Assembly: GCA_025363375.1 (NCBI GenBank) | Contig: JANYDZ010000662.1 | Location: 1 to 20,441 of the forward strand | Length of the DNA: 20,441 nucleotides | DNA from: Hyphomicrobiales bacterium | GTDB taxonomy: Bacteria > Pseudomonadota > Alphaproteobacteria > Rhizobiales > Beijerinckiaceae | Reading direction: 5' to 3' | Shown: positions 8,322 through 16,314 of the stretch, one piece after another | Layout of the letters: every line of letters begins with the position of its first letter | How positions within the stretch are numbered: position 1 is the stretch's first letter | Notes under the pieces: model-generated | Database searches by the model: none | The model's input: the letters and a program-made list of their open reading frames with translations, nothing else | Told to the model about the DNA's origin: nothing | Position numbers and translations under genes: made by a program

Positions 8322-8676
8322 ATGGACGACATTTCGCTACGACAAACGATCATCGACGAACTCGAATGGGAGCCCAGCGTCAACGCGGCTCACATCGGCG
8401 TGGCCGTCGACAGGGGCGTCGTGACCCTGACCGGCCATGCCGCGAACGACACCGAAAAACCCGCGGCCGGGCGAGCCGTCAAACGCGTCAAGGGCGTTCA
8501 CGCGATTGCCGAGGAAATTCGGGTTCGCCGCGCCGGCGTCAAGCAAGCAAACGACCGATGATCAGATCGCAAAACGCGCGCTGGACATTCCGACATGGCA
8601 ATCCTTCGCCCCCAAAGACCGGATCGACGTCAGGGTCGAGCGCGGTTGGGTGACGCTGACCGGCGAAGTCGATTGA
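8322..8676 (+). pseudogene. BON-domain protein gene, frameshifted and truncated
   Basis: The ATG at 8322 (after AAGGGCGGCG) opens a 79-codon frame ending at 8561 and encoding one BON domain: MDDISLRQTIIDELEWEP, VAVDRGVVTLTGHA and RAVKRVKGVHAIAEEIRV. Intact relatives continue with a second BON domain beginning DDEIAKRALDI. That sequence is present here in the +1 frame (DDQIAKRALDIP, then VRVERGWVTLTGEVD) and stops at a TGA at 8674-8676, exactly where relatives read GEVDW. One extra base in the AAGCAAGCAAAC tract near 8541-8552 would explain the shift. The third part of the usual protein is not detectable. BON proteins bind membranes or other envelope parts. The first domain could still be made as a 79-residue protein, so decay is probable rather than proven. 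Confidence 0.75.
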
Positions 8677-8793
8677 ATGTGATCGTCGCGCTCATGGAAT
8701 CGCCTCCGAAACACGCGCCTGGCGCTGCCCGTTGAGCAACGCGCCTGCAGTTTCGGATCGTTGGACAGGCTCCGCACAACGGCGAGGCATGCG

Positions 8794-9621
8794 TCAATGC
8801 GCCATGAACGCCGGAATGGTCAGCGATTCGAACATGGTTTTCGTCGTTCCGCCGAAAATAAATTCGCGAAACCGCGAATGCCCATAACCTCCCATCACCA
8901 TGTAGTCGGCGCCCGAATCCGCCGCGTGAGACAAGAGCGCGGCGCCGATGTCGTCCGCCCCAGGGCGTTGTTTCAGCGTCGCGGAGACGCCGTGCCGCGC
9001 GAGGTGACGGGCAATATTGAACCCCGGCAATTCATCATTGGGTGGATTTTTGCCCGCAATCCTGACGACCTCCACGCGGCCCGCGCGTTTAAGCAACGGC
9101 AGGGCGTCGGCGACGGCGCGCGCCGCGGCCAGCCCTCCATCCCACGCCACCATCGCCTTTCCGAGCTTCGCCGGGCCCTGGTGGATATAGGGCACGACAA
9201 ACACCGGGCGTCCCGAGCGGAACAGCGCGCCCTGCGCCATCAGTTCGTCGTCGCTCCCCATTTCCGGACCACCTTGCCCGACGATTGCAAGATCGAAGTG
9301 TCGCGCCAATCTGCCGAACTCTTCGCGGGCCTGTCCCGACACGGCGTCTATCATCACGAGTTCGGTCCCGATGGAAGCGGGCGCCGCCTGTTGCAGCCGC
9401 AGAAATGCAGTCTCCGCCGCCGCGCGCGCCTGTTCGGCGGCCTCGACCATGAGGTCGTAGGGGAATTCGCCCATGAATGAAGCCGGCGGCACAATCTCGA
9501 CAACGAGGCCGGCCGCCGTCAGATGAGCGCCGAATTCTGTAGCCAGTGAAACCGCGAAGTCGGCGACATTGGAGCCCTTCGCGCTGACGTCGAGATGGAC
9601 GAGGAGGTCCTTCATGCTCAT
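8794..9621 (-). CDS. Universal stress protein, tandem two-domain (UspA family)
   Basis: The 275-residue protein has two Usp folds. The second carries the ATP-binding type motif G244-x2-G247-x9-G257-G-T (GGYGHSRFREFIFGGTT) and ends SLTIPAFMAH, as in two-domain alphaproteobacterial Usp proteins. Usp proteins help survival in starvation, hypoxia and other stress; their biochemical role is poorly known. The ATG at 9621 follows GGAG at nine bases; a second ATG at 9615 is possible. A FixK/FNR-type box is centred 64.5 bp upstream. The gene is one of four usp genes in the island and lies downstream of the DUF2267 gene on the same strand, but has its own box. Confidence 0.92.
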   Translation of the reverse strand: MSMKDLLVHLDVSAKGSNVADFAVSLATEFGAHLTAAGLVVEIVPPASFMGEFPYDLMVEAAEQARAAAETAFLRLQQAAPASIGTELVMIDAVSGQAREEFGRLARHFDLAIVGQGGPEMGSDDELMAQGALFRSGRPVFVVPYIHQGPAKLGKAMVAWDGGLAAARAVADALPLLKRAGRVEVVRIAGKNPPNDELPGFNIARHLARHGVSATLKQRPGADDIGAALLSHAADSGADYMVMGGYGHSRFREFIFGGTTKTMFESLTIPAFMAH

Positions 9622-9678
9622 GATTCCGGCTCCATAATTATTGCGCCAACACCCAACAACACAGGCGCGCCTTGCGCT

Positions 9679-9692
9679 TTGCGTTGGATCAA
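9679..9692 (-). promoter_or_regulatory. FixK/FNR-type box before the first usp gene
   Basis: Read on the minus strand it is TTGATCCAACGCAA, one mismatch to TTGA-N6-TCAA. It is centred 64.5 bp before the usp ATG at 9621, the same distance as several other boxes of the island. Confidence 0.42.
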
Positions 9693-9724
9693 GGGGCGTT
9701 AATTCGATTCACGGCCCCGCGCTT

Positions 9725-10159
9725 TTACCGGCTTTCCAGCCAGAAATCGCGCAATTCCGCCGGAAACATGCGGATAATCTTCAACGCCTCGCCGGGATCA
9801 ATCATCGTGCGAATGACGGCGAGCGCGCCGGCGACCGCGTTCTCCGGGTCGCGAATTCGCCCGGCGGGCAGCTCGCGCACGACATGGGCGATGAACCCGG
9901 CGACATGCCGTTCGACGCTCGGCGGGCGCGACATCCTCCAGCCTTCATAGAAAACGCCGCGCACCAACAACGGCAGCTGCGCGCCCAGATGCACGGCGCT
10001 TTCGGGACCGACGCGATCACGCACGGCGTGCAGCGTCGCGCGCAGGATCGAGAAGGCCAACCGCCGGTCGTCGATTTCGAGCCTGTCCATCATGTTCTTC
10101 AGCCAGACATGGGTCTCCTGAATTGTCGTGTCGAACACGGCCAGCCCGGTCTTGCTCAT
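9725..10159 (-). CDS. DUF2267 family protein
   Basis: The 144-residue protein fits the DUF2267 family: it opens with FDTTIQETHVWLKNMMDRLEIDDRRLAFSILRATLHAVRDRV, followed by HLGAQLPLLVRGVFYEGW, the family signature. It is predicted to be helical and soluble; no function is established. The ATG at 10159 follows CAGGAGGAG. Members often sit beside usp, BON and other stress genes, as here. A FixK/FNR-type dyad is centred 62.5 bp upstream with a CATATT hexamer in -10 position (10184-10189), so low-oxygen induction is likely. Confidence 0.87.
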   Translation of the reverse strand: MSKTGLAVFDTTIQETHVWLKNMMDRLEIDDRRLAFSILRATLHAVRDRVGPESAVHLGAQLPLLVRGVFYEGWRMSRPPSVERHVAGFIAHVVRELPAGRIRDPENAVAGALAVIRTMIDPGEALKIIRMFPAELRDFWLESR

Positions 10160-10214
10160 GCGCTCCTCCTGTTCTCCTCCATGAATATGGAATCATCCCG
10201 CAAGGAAGATTGCT

Positions 10215-10228
10215 TTGATGGAGATCAT
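10215..10228 (-). promoter_or_regulatory. FixK/FNR-type box before the DUF2267 gene
   Basis: The plus-strand sequence TTGATGGAGATCAT is a dyad with one mismatch in the last base. It is centred 62.5 bp before the DUF2267 ATG. It also lies 129 bp before the divergent host-attachment-type gene and might serve both directions. Confidence 0.45.
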
Positions 10229-10350
10229 GGCGCGCGCGGCCTTGATTTACTCTCCTGCGCCGGGTTGCGGGCGGATCCATTAGCGCGCGCCAACGCGTGC
10301 GAAACCGGTTCAAACTCCAACCGCCATGCGATCAAGAATGAGGAAGCCAC

Positions 10351-10797
10351 ATGTCCAGTCTGACCTTGCGCCGCGACGCCCGGATTCTCGTTTGCGACGG
10401 AAAATCAGCGCTGTTTCTGAAGAACAACGGCCCGCCCGGGCATGAGGCCTTCGAGGTCGAAAGTTCCGCGCGGCAGGAATTGCCGGCCCATAATTCGGAC
10501 ATGGGCTCCGACAGGCCGGGGCGCACGCAAAACCGGTCCGGACCCTCGAGCGGCGTTGAGGCGGCGGATTGGCACGCCGAGCAAGAGAAGGCGTTCATCA
10601 TGGAGACTTTGCGCGGCTTCACCGCGCTGTGCGCGCAATCGCCGAAGGCGCAAATCGTTTTCGTCGCGCCTCCCAGGGCGCTCGCAACCATCCGCAAGAG
10701 CGCGGATCAAGGGCTTTTGTCGCGGTGCGTCGCGCAAATCGACAAGGATTTGACGAAACATCCCGTCGCGGAAATCCAGAAAATAGTTCTGGGGTGA
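10351..10797 (+). CDS. Host-attachment-family protein (baeRF/AtsE-like)
   Basis: The 148-residue protein resembles the family named 'protein required for attachment to host cells': an N-terminal strand with ARILVCDGKSALFLKNNG, a variable charged middle rich in Asp, Arg and Ser, a helix around ADWHAEQEKAFIMETL, and a C-terminal IVFVAPPRALATIRKS...KDLTKHPVAEIQKIV. The fold is related to archaeal release factor 1 (eRF1 domain 1); the name comes from plant-associated bacteria and does not prove a role in attachment. The ATG at 10351 follows GAGGAAG. It diverges from the DUF2267 gene. GC-rich palindromes downstream at 10820-10831 and 10884-10893 have no T-run, so they are not clear terminators. 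Confidence 0.8.
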   Translation: MSSLTLRRDARILVCDGKSALFLKNNGPPGHEAFEVESSARQELPAHNSDMGSDRPGRTQNRSGPSSGVEAADWHAEQEKAFIMETLRGFTALCAQSPKAQIVFVAPPRALATIRKSADQGLLSRCVAQIDKDLTKHPVAEIQKIVLG

Positions 10798-10917
10798 CGG
10801 CGCGCCGCAAGGGATCGAGCCCCGGCCGGGGATGTCGCGAATAGAGCGGGCTTTCAGTACGGATCCATTGCCCTGGACCGCGCCCCCCGGGGGCCGACAC
10901 GGGATTACGCGCGCCTT

Positions 10918-10953
10918 CCGTTATTGTAGGATTGCCCGTTATTGTGGGATCGC
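10918..10953. repeat. 18-bp tandem direct repeat upstream of the histidine kinase
   Basis: Two adjacent copies, CCGTTATTGTAGGATTGC (10918-10935) and CCGTTATTGTGGGATCGC (10936-10953), agree at 16 of 18 positions. They end 21 bp before the kinase ATG. They may be a double operator or a small duplication; their AT-rich core stands out in this GC-rich gap. Confidence 0.7.
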
Positions 10954-10974
10954 CGGGTGAAATGTGGAGGCGCC

Positions 10975-13386
10975 ATGACCGCGGGCACAAACGACCAAAA
11001 CGGTTCCGCCGCCGGACTGGACCCGACCCAGGAGATGGCGGCGGCGCTCGATGCCGGACAGATCGCGCTCTTCCACTACGATCAGCCGACCGGAGCCCTT
11101 TGGCTGTCCCCGTACTGGCGCAAATATTTGGGGATAGAGGGTCCTCTTCCAGCTTCGCTGGACGCGTTTTTGCGCCATGTTCACACCGACGATACAGGCC
11201 GCCTCGACGCAGCGCTTCACAACAACGAAACGCCTGAAGTCGCCGATGCTTTCTCCGTCGACATCCGGGTTCAAAGCGCGAACGGCGCGCCGTTGCGGTT
11301 GCGCCTGCGCGGGCGCACGCATTTTGAAGGCGAGGGCGCGGCGCGGCGCGCTGCGCGCACAGCGGGCGCCGCATTCGATTTCACCAGGGAGGAACAAGCG
11401 CTGCGCCGCTCCGAGCAACGGCTCGCCTCCATCCTCGACAACGCGCAGGACGCGATCATTTCTCTCGACCGCGAACAGCGGATCACCTTGTTCAACCATG
11501 GCGCCGAAGCGGTCTTTGGATACGAATCGCACGAGGTTCTCGGCAAACCGCTCGACTTGCTGATACCCGAACGGTTTCGCCGTTCACACAAGGATCACAT
11601 TGCGAATTTTTCCGCCGGCGAGGCCGCCGCGCGCCGGATGGGCGAACGCGGCGAGATTTTTGGCAGGCGCAAAGACGGCGCCGAGTTTCCCGCTGAAGCT
11701 TCGATCCTGAAGGCGTCGGGTTCGGAGGGCGATAGCTTCACCACAATCCTTCGTGACGTCACGCAGCGCAAGGCCGACGAAACGGCCTTGCGTCGGCATG
11801 AAGAGCTTCTCGACATCACCACGAGCCACGCGCAAGTCGGCCTCGTTGTCGTCGACCGCGAGCGCCGCTATCTCTTCGCCAATCCCGCTTACCTGCGTTG
11901 GTACGGCCACGCGGATTCCAACATCGTTGGAAAGCTTGCCCCGGAAGCGCCCGGACATATGTACGAGGAGTTGCGGCCTTATTTCGAACGCGCGCTGCGG
12001 GGGGAACGCATATCCTATGAACATGTCGTCCCCGGCGAAGGCGGCGAGGCGGCGCGTGTTTTTTTCAGGACGCTGCAACCGAAAATCGACGAAACGGGGC
12101 GCATAGGCAGCGTTATTATCACCATTGTCGACATCACCGAACTCAAGAGGGCGACGGACAAACTGGCCCGCTTGAATCAGGAACTCGAAACGCGGGTCGC
12201 CGAACGCACAAAGGAACTCCAGGAGCAAATGTCGCAACGGGTGCTCGCTCAGGAAGCATTGGCGCGTTCACAACGCATGGAGTCGATCGGACAACTGACC
12301 GGCGGCATCGCCCACGATTTCAACAATCTTCTCGCCGTGATTTCCGGCAATCATCAACTGATCGATCTTGAACTCGGCGACCAGCGGTTGCGCAACTATC
12401 TTTCCGAGGCCGAGAAGGCGGTGGAAGTCGGCGTGCGCCTCAATCAACGGCTCATGACCTTCGCGCGCAAACGGCGCTTTTCGCCCGTCGTGTCCGACCT
12501 CAATGAAATCGTCGTCGATCTGCGCGAGTTGTTGCGTCGTTCCCTGGGCGAAAATATCGCGTTGACGACGCGTCTCGCTCCGGACGTTTGGCCCGTCAAA
12601 GTCGATCCCGGCGAACTTGAAAGCGCGATCATCAATCTGGTTGTGAACGCGCGGGACGCCATGCCGTCGGGAGGTTCTATCGCCATCGAAACCGAGAACG
12701 TCGTTTTACGTGAAAAACACCGGCAGACCGATCTCAACCCGGGCGAATATCTGAAGTTGAGCGTCGAGGACACGGGAACGGGAATGAACGCGGATGTGCT
12801 TGCGCATGTCTTCGAGCCTTTCTTCACGACCAAGGGCGAGGGAAAGGGGACGGGCCTTGGGTTGGCCACGGTCTATGGATTCGTCAAGCAATCGGGGGGT
12901 GACGTCGGCCTCGACAGCGAGGTTGGGAGAGGGACCATCGTGAACATCTATTTGCCTAGATGCGAAGTCGCCAACAGGGCCAGCCAGGCGCGTGAACCGA
13001 AGGCGAAACCGCGCGGATCAGGCGAAAAAATTCTTGTCGTCGAAGACCGCGCCGACGTCCGCGACGTCGTGGTCGGACAATTGCGGAGTCTGGGATACCG
13101 GACGCTGGAAGCGGAGAACGGCGCGAAGGCGCTGAAAGCGATGGACGCGGACGAAAACATCGACCTTGTATTCAGCGACGTCGTGATGCCCGGGTCCATG
13201 TCCGGGTTCGATCTCGCGCTCGAAATCCGCCGCACGCGTCCGCGTCAGAAAATTCTCCTGACATCAGGTTATTCGGATGAACTTGCGATCAAGAAACACA
13301 CCGCGGTCGAAGCCATTCCCCTGCTTGAGAAGCCCTACAAGCTGGCGAAATTGAGCGAGACGGTGCGGATGGTTCTTGACGGCTAG
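10975..13386 (+). CDS. Hybrid sensor histidine kinase with three PAS domains and a C-terminal receiver
   Basis: The 803-residue protein lacks membrane segments, so it is a soluble sensor. Domains in order: PAS at about 20-137, PAS at 146-266, PAS at 276-392, a coiled coil at about 393-432, the dimerisation/phosphoacceptor domain with H447 in GGIAHDFNNLL, an HATPase domain with N558 in the N-box, DTGTGM, FEPFFTTK and GTGLGL boxes, and a receiver with D735 and K786. It should autophosphorylate on H447 and pass phosphate to its own D735. The second PAS aligns with the haem PAS of FixL, and H205 falls at the FixL proximal histidine, but many non-haem PAS domains share a histidine there. ATG 10975 follows GGAGGC. 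It converges with the response regulator gene, leaving 7 bp between them. Confidence 0.92.
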   Translation: MTAGTNDQNGSAAGLDPTQEMAAALDAGQIALFHYDQPTGALWLSPYWRKYLGIEGPLPASLDAFLRHVHTDDTGRLDAALHNNETPEVADAFSVDIRVQSANGAPLRLRLRGRTHFEGEGAARRAARTAGAAFDFTREEQALRRSEQRLASILDNAQDAIISLDREQRITLFNHGAEAVFGYESHEVLGKPLDLLIPERFRRSHKDHIANFSAGEAAARRMGERGEIFGRRKDGAEFPAEASILKASGSEGDSFTTILRDVTQRKADETALRRHEELLDITTSHAQVGLVVVDRERRYLFANPAYLRWYGHADSNIVGKLAPEAPGHMYEELRPYFERALRGERISYEHVVPGEGGEAARVFFRTLQPKIDETGRIGSVIITIVDITELKRATDKLARLNQELETRVAERTKELQEQMSQRVLAQEALARSQRMESIGQLTGGIAHDFNNLLAVISGNHQLIDLELGDQRLRNYLSEAEKAVEVGVRLNQRLMTFARKRRFSPVVSDLNEIVVDLRELLRRSLGENIALTTRLAPDVWPVKVDPGELESAIINLVVNARDAMPSGGSIAIETENVVLREKHRQTDLNPGEYLKLSVEDTGTGMNADVLAHVFEPFFTTKGEGKGTGLGLATVYGFVKQSGGDVGLDSEVGRGTIVNIYLPRCEVANRASQAREPKAKPRGSGEKILVVEDRADVRDVVVGQLRSLGYRTLEAENGAKALKAMDADENIDLVFSDVVMPGSMSGFDLALEIRRTRPRQKILLTSGYSDELAIKKHTAVEAIPLLEKPYKLAKLSETVRMVLDG

Positions 13387-13393
13387 GCGGCTC

Positions 13394-14128
13394 TCAACAG
13401 GGCGTGACATCGACGGAAAACAGATAGCCAACGCCGCGCACCGACTTGATGAAAACAGGCGCGTTCGGGTCGCGTTCGATTTTCTTGCGAAGGCGCGCGA
13501 CCAGCGTGTCGATTGTGCGGTCGACGGGCGACCATTCGTGACCCTTGAGGAGATCCATGATGGCGTCGCGAGACATCACCCGCAACGGGCGCTTCAGCAT
13601 CAGGCAGAGCAAGTCGAACTCTGCGGTCGTGAGCGCGATCTTTTCCCCCGACGCCGAAGCGAGGTCGCGCGACGCGAGGTCTATCGTCATCCCGCCAAAA
13701 GAATAGCGTTCCCGGCCGGGAGAAGCGGCCGCGGCGTGTGCGCCGTTGCGCGGTTCGTAGCGGCGCAGCACCGCCCGCACGCGCGCCAGCGCTTCGCGCA
13801 AATTGAACGGCTTGCAGATGTAGTCGTCGGCGCCGAGTTCGAGGCCGACGATGCGGTCGACTTCGTCGGCTTTGGCGGAGATCATGATGATGGGCACGTC
13901 GTATCTGGCGCGCACTTCACGCGCCAGGGCCAATCCGTCCTCCCCGCCCAGCGTCAGATCAAGCGTGACGAGGCTGACCGGGGATGCGCGCAAGCCTTCG
14001 AACAATTCAGCGCCGTTGCCGGCTTCGCCAACGGAAAAGCCTTCGCGTTCAAACACATTTCGCAGCAATGTGCGCATTTGGGGTTCGTCGTCCACCACAA
14101 GAATGCGAATGCCCGCGGTTACGGTCAT
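13394..14128 (-). CDS. OmpR/PhoB-family DNA-binding response regulator
   Basis: The 244-residue protein has a receiver (D13, D14, phosphoacceptor D57, K106 in CKPF) and a C-terminal winged-helix domain ending VDRTIDTLVARLRKKIERDPNAPVFIKSVRGVGYLF, typical of OmpR-type regulators. I chose ATG 14128 because the receiver begins directly after it (RILVVDDE); the frame also opens at a TTG further upstream that would add 23 unrelated residues. It lies tail-to-tail with the hybrid kinase, which suggests, but does not show, that the two are partners; the kinase has its own receiver, so a phosphorelay through a phosphotransfer protein is also possible. It diverges from the Crp/Fnr gene with 129 bp between. 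Confidence 0.92.
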   Translation of the reverse strand: MTVTAGIRILVVDDEPQMRTLLRNVFEREGFSVGEAGNGAELFEGLRASPVSLVTLDLTLGGEDGLALAREVRARYDVPIIMISAKADEVDRIVGLELGADDYICKPFNLREALARVRAVLRRYEPRNGAHAAAASPGRERYSFGGMTIDLASRDLASASGEKIALTTAEFDLLCLMLKRPLRVMSRDAIMDLLKGHEWSPVDRTIDTLVARLRKKIERDPNAPVFIKSVRGVGYLFSVDVTPC

Positions 14129-14183
14129 GGCCCAGCCCAAAGGAAACGCCGTCAACTCATTTTCACAAATTGACACAATCTGT

Positions 14184-14197
14184 TTCAAGTCCGTCAA
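14184..14197 (+). promoter_or_regulatory. Possible FixK/FNR-type box before the Crp/Fnr gene
   Basis: TTCAAGTCCGTCAA matches TTGA-N6-TCAA with one mismatch in the left half. It is centred 67.5 bp before the ATG at 14258; TACAAG at 14217-14222 could be a -10 element. If real, it means autoregulation. Another candidate in the same gap, TTGACACAATCTGTTTCAA, has its half-sites 11 bp apart and does not fit. Confidence 0.35.
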
Positions 14198-14257
14198 ACG
14201 CGCGTGACGCGCGCCCTACAAGTTGCTCCCATCGAACTTGAGACAAGGAAGCAGCCG

Positions 14258-14974
14258 ATGTTTTCGCAGAGTTTGGCCCCAAACACCACCCAGCCCGCGG
14301 TTTACCTCCGCGCTCCCGGCGCTGATCGCGGGGAGGAACTGGACCATGGTCTGGCCCGCGCTTCGCTCCGCAAGATAGCGGTCGGCGAACACGCCTTTCT
14401 CGAAGGCGCTCCGCGCTCCTACATTTTCAAAGTCGAAAGCGGGGCCCTGGCACTGTACCGGAGCCTGGGCGACGGCCGCCGTCAGGTGCTTGGTTTTGGC
14501 TTCGACGGCGACTTGATCGGCCTCGGCGCGCGCAAATGCCACCTGGTCGGGGCGCAGGCTCTGAAGCCGACGACATTGCGCTGCCTGCCGGTGCCGCAAC
14601 TCAAACAGATGATCAATGCAAATCCGGGACTTGCCGCCCGGCTTTACGAGGCGATCTCGGAGGAATTGGCGGACGCCCAGGACCGTTTCTTCAACGTCAG
14701 CCAAAGGCGCGCGATCGAGCGCGTGGCGTTTTTTCTGCAAAAACTTTCACATCGCAACGAAGCGCGCGGCGCGGATCCCCGCGTTATCCTCCTGCCCATG
14801 TCGCGCGCGGACATCGGCGACTATCTCGGCCTGACGCTGGAGACCGTCAGTCGGACTCTGAGCGAGTTGCGCGCCAAGGGATACATCTGCCTGAAAGAAA
14901 GCCGGGTCGTCCAGTTGCGCAATCTGAACGCCTTGAATGAACTGGTCGACAGCGCAAGCGACGATGTGGAATGA
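14258..14974 (+). CDS. Crp/Fnr-family transcription regulator, FixK-like
   Basis: The 238-residue protein has an N-terminal cyclic-nucleotide-type beta-barrel (residues about 35-115), a long dimerisation helix (about 120-160) and a C-terminal helix-turn-helix (about 180-220). The recognition helix is LTLETVSRTLSELRAKG, with E195, S198 and R199, the E-xx-SR pattern by which FNR and FixK proteins read TTGA half-sites. There is no N-terminal cysteine cluster (only C94, C109 and C211), so it should not carry the FNR oxygen-sensing [4Fe-4S] centre; this fits FixK-like proteins. ATG 14258 follows AAGGAAG. TTGA-N6-TCAA dyads precede most genes around it, including possibly its own, making it the obvious candidate regulator of the island. 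Confidence 0.9.
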   Translation: MFSQSLAPNTTQPAVYLRAPGADRGEELDHGLARASLRKIAVGEHAFLEGAPRSYIFKVESGALALYRSLGDGRRQVLGFGFDGDLIGLGARKCHLVGAQALKPTTLRCLPVPQLKQMINANPGLAARLYEAISEELADAQDRFFNVSQRRAIERVAFFLQKLSHRNEARGADPRVILLPMSRADIGDYLGLTLETVSRTLSELRAKGYICLKESRVVQLRNLNALNELVDSASDDVE

Positions 14975-15031
14975 CGCGTTTGCGGACAATCCCTGCCAAC
15001 GATCGGGGCGGCGCGGGCGTCCCCTGGTGCC

Positions 15032-15904
15032 TTAATGCGCCAGCAAAATCGGCGTGCTCGATTGCCTCAACATGAACCTGGCGCCCTCCGGGTCAATGCA
15101 CTCGCGTGACCGGGAATAGCCGTAGGCGCCCATGACGATCAAATCGGCGTCCATGGAGACGGCCTGTTCGAGCAAGGCGTTCGCGACGCCGGATCCCGGG
15201 ATAAGTTCGATCCGTTCGCCGGAAACGCCATGTCTTAAAAGGTGACGTTTGATTTCAACCGACCCAAAGCCCGCGTCGGCGGCGTTGGATTCGGAAATCA
15301 ACGCGATATTGACGCGGTCGGCGCGCGCCAGCAACGGCAATGCTTCCGCGAACGCCCGGGCCGCGGCCCGGCTGCCGTCCCAGACAAGCATGATTTTGGA
15401 AAATCTGGCGCGGCCCGCGAAATCCCGCGGCGCGGCCAGAACTGCCCTGCCGGAATGCTCGGCGACGGTTTCCAACAGGCTATTTTGACCGCCGGCAATT
15501 TCCCCGCCCGGCATTGCGATGACCGTCACGTCGAAATGACGCGCGAAAAGTCGAATCCCGTCCGTTGGTTCGATATCGTTGGGATCGACAATTCTTACGC
15601 CGCAAGGCACGCCTTCAACGGCGGCAAGATCGCCGACGCGTCTTCTGAAGGCCTGTGCTGCCTGACGATCTTCCGAACGAATATTCTCAATGATCGACGA
15701 GCGCGCGCCACGCAGCGAATCATAGCGCGAACCGTTCGACGGCATGGCAAGAACGGTGAGGTCCGCGCCGCAGAATTTGGCCAGGGCCGTCGCGTATTTG
15801 ACCAACGGCTCAAAGCGGCCGTCCATGCGCGCAAAGGCCAGAACGTCGCGGATGCCGCCGACCGTCTTTTTGCTGTTGGGTTCGCCATCCGGTCTTTTCG
15901 CCAT
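15032..15904 (-). CDS. Universal stress protein, tandem two-domain, divergent nucleotide motif
   Basis: The 290-residue protein has two Usp-like halves, the second containing KIMLVWDGSRAAARAFAEALPLL and ending TPILLAH like the Usp at 8794-9621. The ATP-motif start G259-AY-G262 is present, but where the closing glycine is expected there is D-P-E (residues 271-273), so nucleotide binding may be lost. I chose ATG 15904 because GGAG lies just before it and the protein N-terminus (MAKRPDGEP) fits. A longer frame to 16009 would run through a perfect FixK/FNR box and is unlikely. The gene lies convergent with the Crp/Fnr gene and is expected to be induced by a FixK-type regulator. Confidence 0.87.
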   Translation of the reverse strand: MAKRPDGEPNSKKTVGGIRDVLAFARMDGRFEPLVKYATALAKFCGADLTVLAMPSNGSRYDSLRGARSSIIENIRSEDRQAAQAFRRRVGDLAAVEGVPCGVRIVDPNDIEPTDGIRLFARHFDVTVIAMPGGEIAGGQNSLLETVAEHSGRAVLAAPRDFAGRARFSKIMLVWDGSRAAARAFAEALPLLARADRVNIALISESNAADAGFGSVEIKRHLLRHGVSGERIELIPGSGVANALLEQAVSMDADLIVMGAYGYSRSRECIDPEGARFMLRQSSTPILLAH

Positions 15905-16314
15905 CGAAATCTCCAATATCCGGGCATCTGTGCATCCCGGGAAAAACAGGACATTGACGAGCGTCAAACCTTGGGCGCCGCGAAGTTTCGGGAGGCAAAT
16001 TCCACGCAATTCAAGCGTTTTGCCGCGCGGAAAACATCGGTCCGTGGACCGGTTTGCTTTTTCGCCCGCCCGCCCGCCGGCCGCTCCGCCGCGTTTCGCG
16101 CGAAGGCGAGCCTGTTAAAAATACGGCCTTGCAAAACGACGGCGTTGTTCCCGATCAAGTCAAACCATTTATTGGCCCGGCTCAGCGCGTTTTTTGCAAA
16201 GGGCTTCGGCGCGCTGTAGGAGTTTTGCGGTTTCGCAAAGCGAACGACGGCGCATTACGCCCGCCAAACCGCGCGAAACACCAGCGCTGACCCGCCTCAT
16301 GCAAAGCAGGGCAC
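15905..16314. other. Intergenic region between usp and the decayed Pat gene
   Basis: No convincing gene is seen in these 410 bp. The region holds the perfect FixK/FNR box at 15954-15967, a CCCG-type simple repeat near 16062-16082, a one-mismatch dyad TTGTTCCCGATCAA at 16145-16158 with no gene at the usual distance, and an inverted repeat TTTGCG-GTTT-CGCAAA at 16224-16239 of unknown meaning. Confidence 0.5.
15954..15967 (-). promoter_or_regulatory. FixK/FNR box (perfect) before the second usp gene
   Basis: TTGACGAGCGTCAA is a perfect TTGA-N6-TCAA dyad, palindromic over five bases per half (TTGAC/GTCAA). It is centred 56.5 bp before the ATG at 15904. Confidence 0.65.

Noticed and set aside
10820..10893. 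GC palindromes CCCCGGCCGGGG and CCCCCGGGGG as terminators
   Set aside because: Neither is followed by a T-run and both are too short to form a stable loop; in such GC-rich DNA they are expected by chance.
16145..16158. One-mismatch FixK/FNR dyad TTGTTCCCGATCAA
   Set aside because: It lies 163 bp from the nearest plus-strand start and 247 bp from the usp start, unlike all other boxes; left as a possible chance match or relic.
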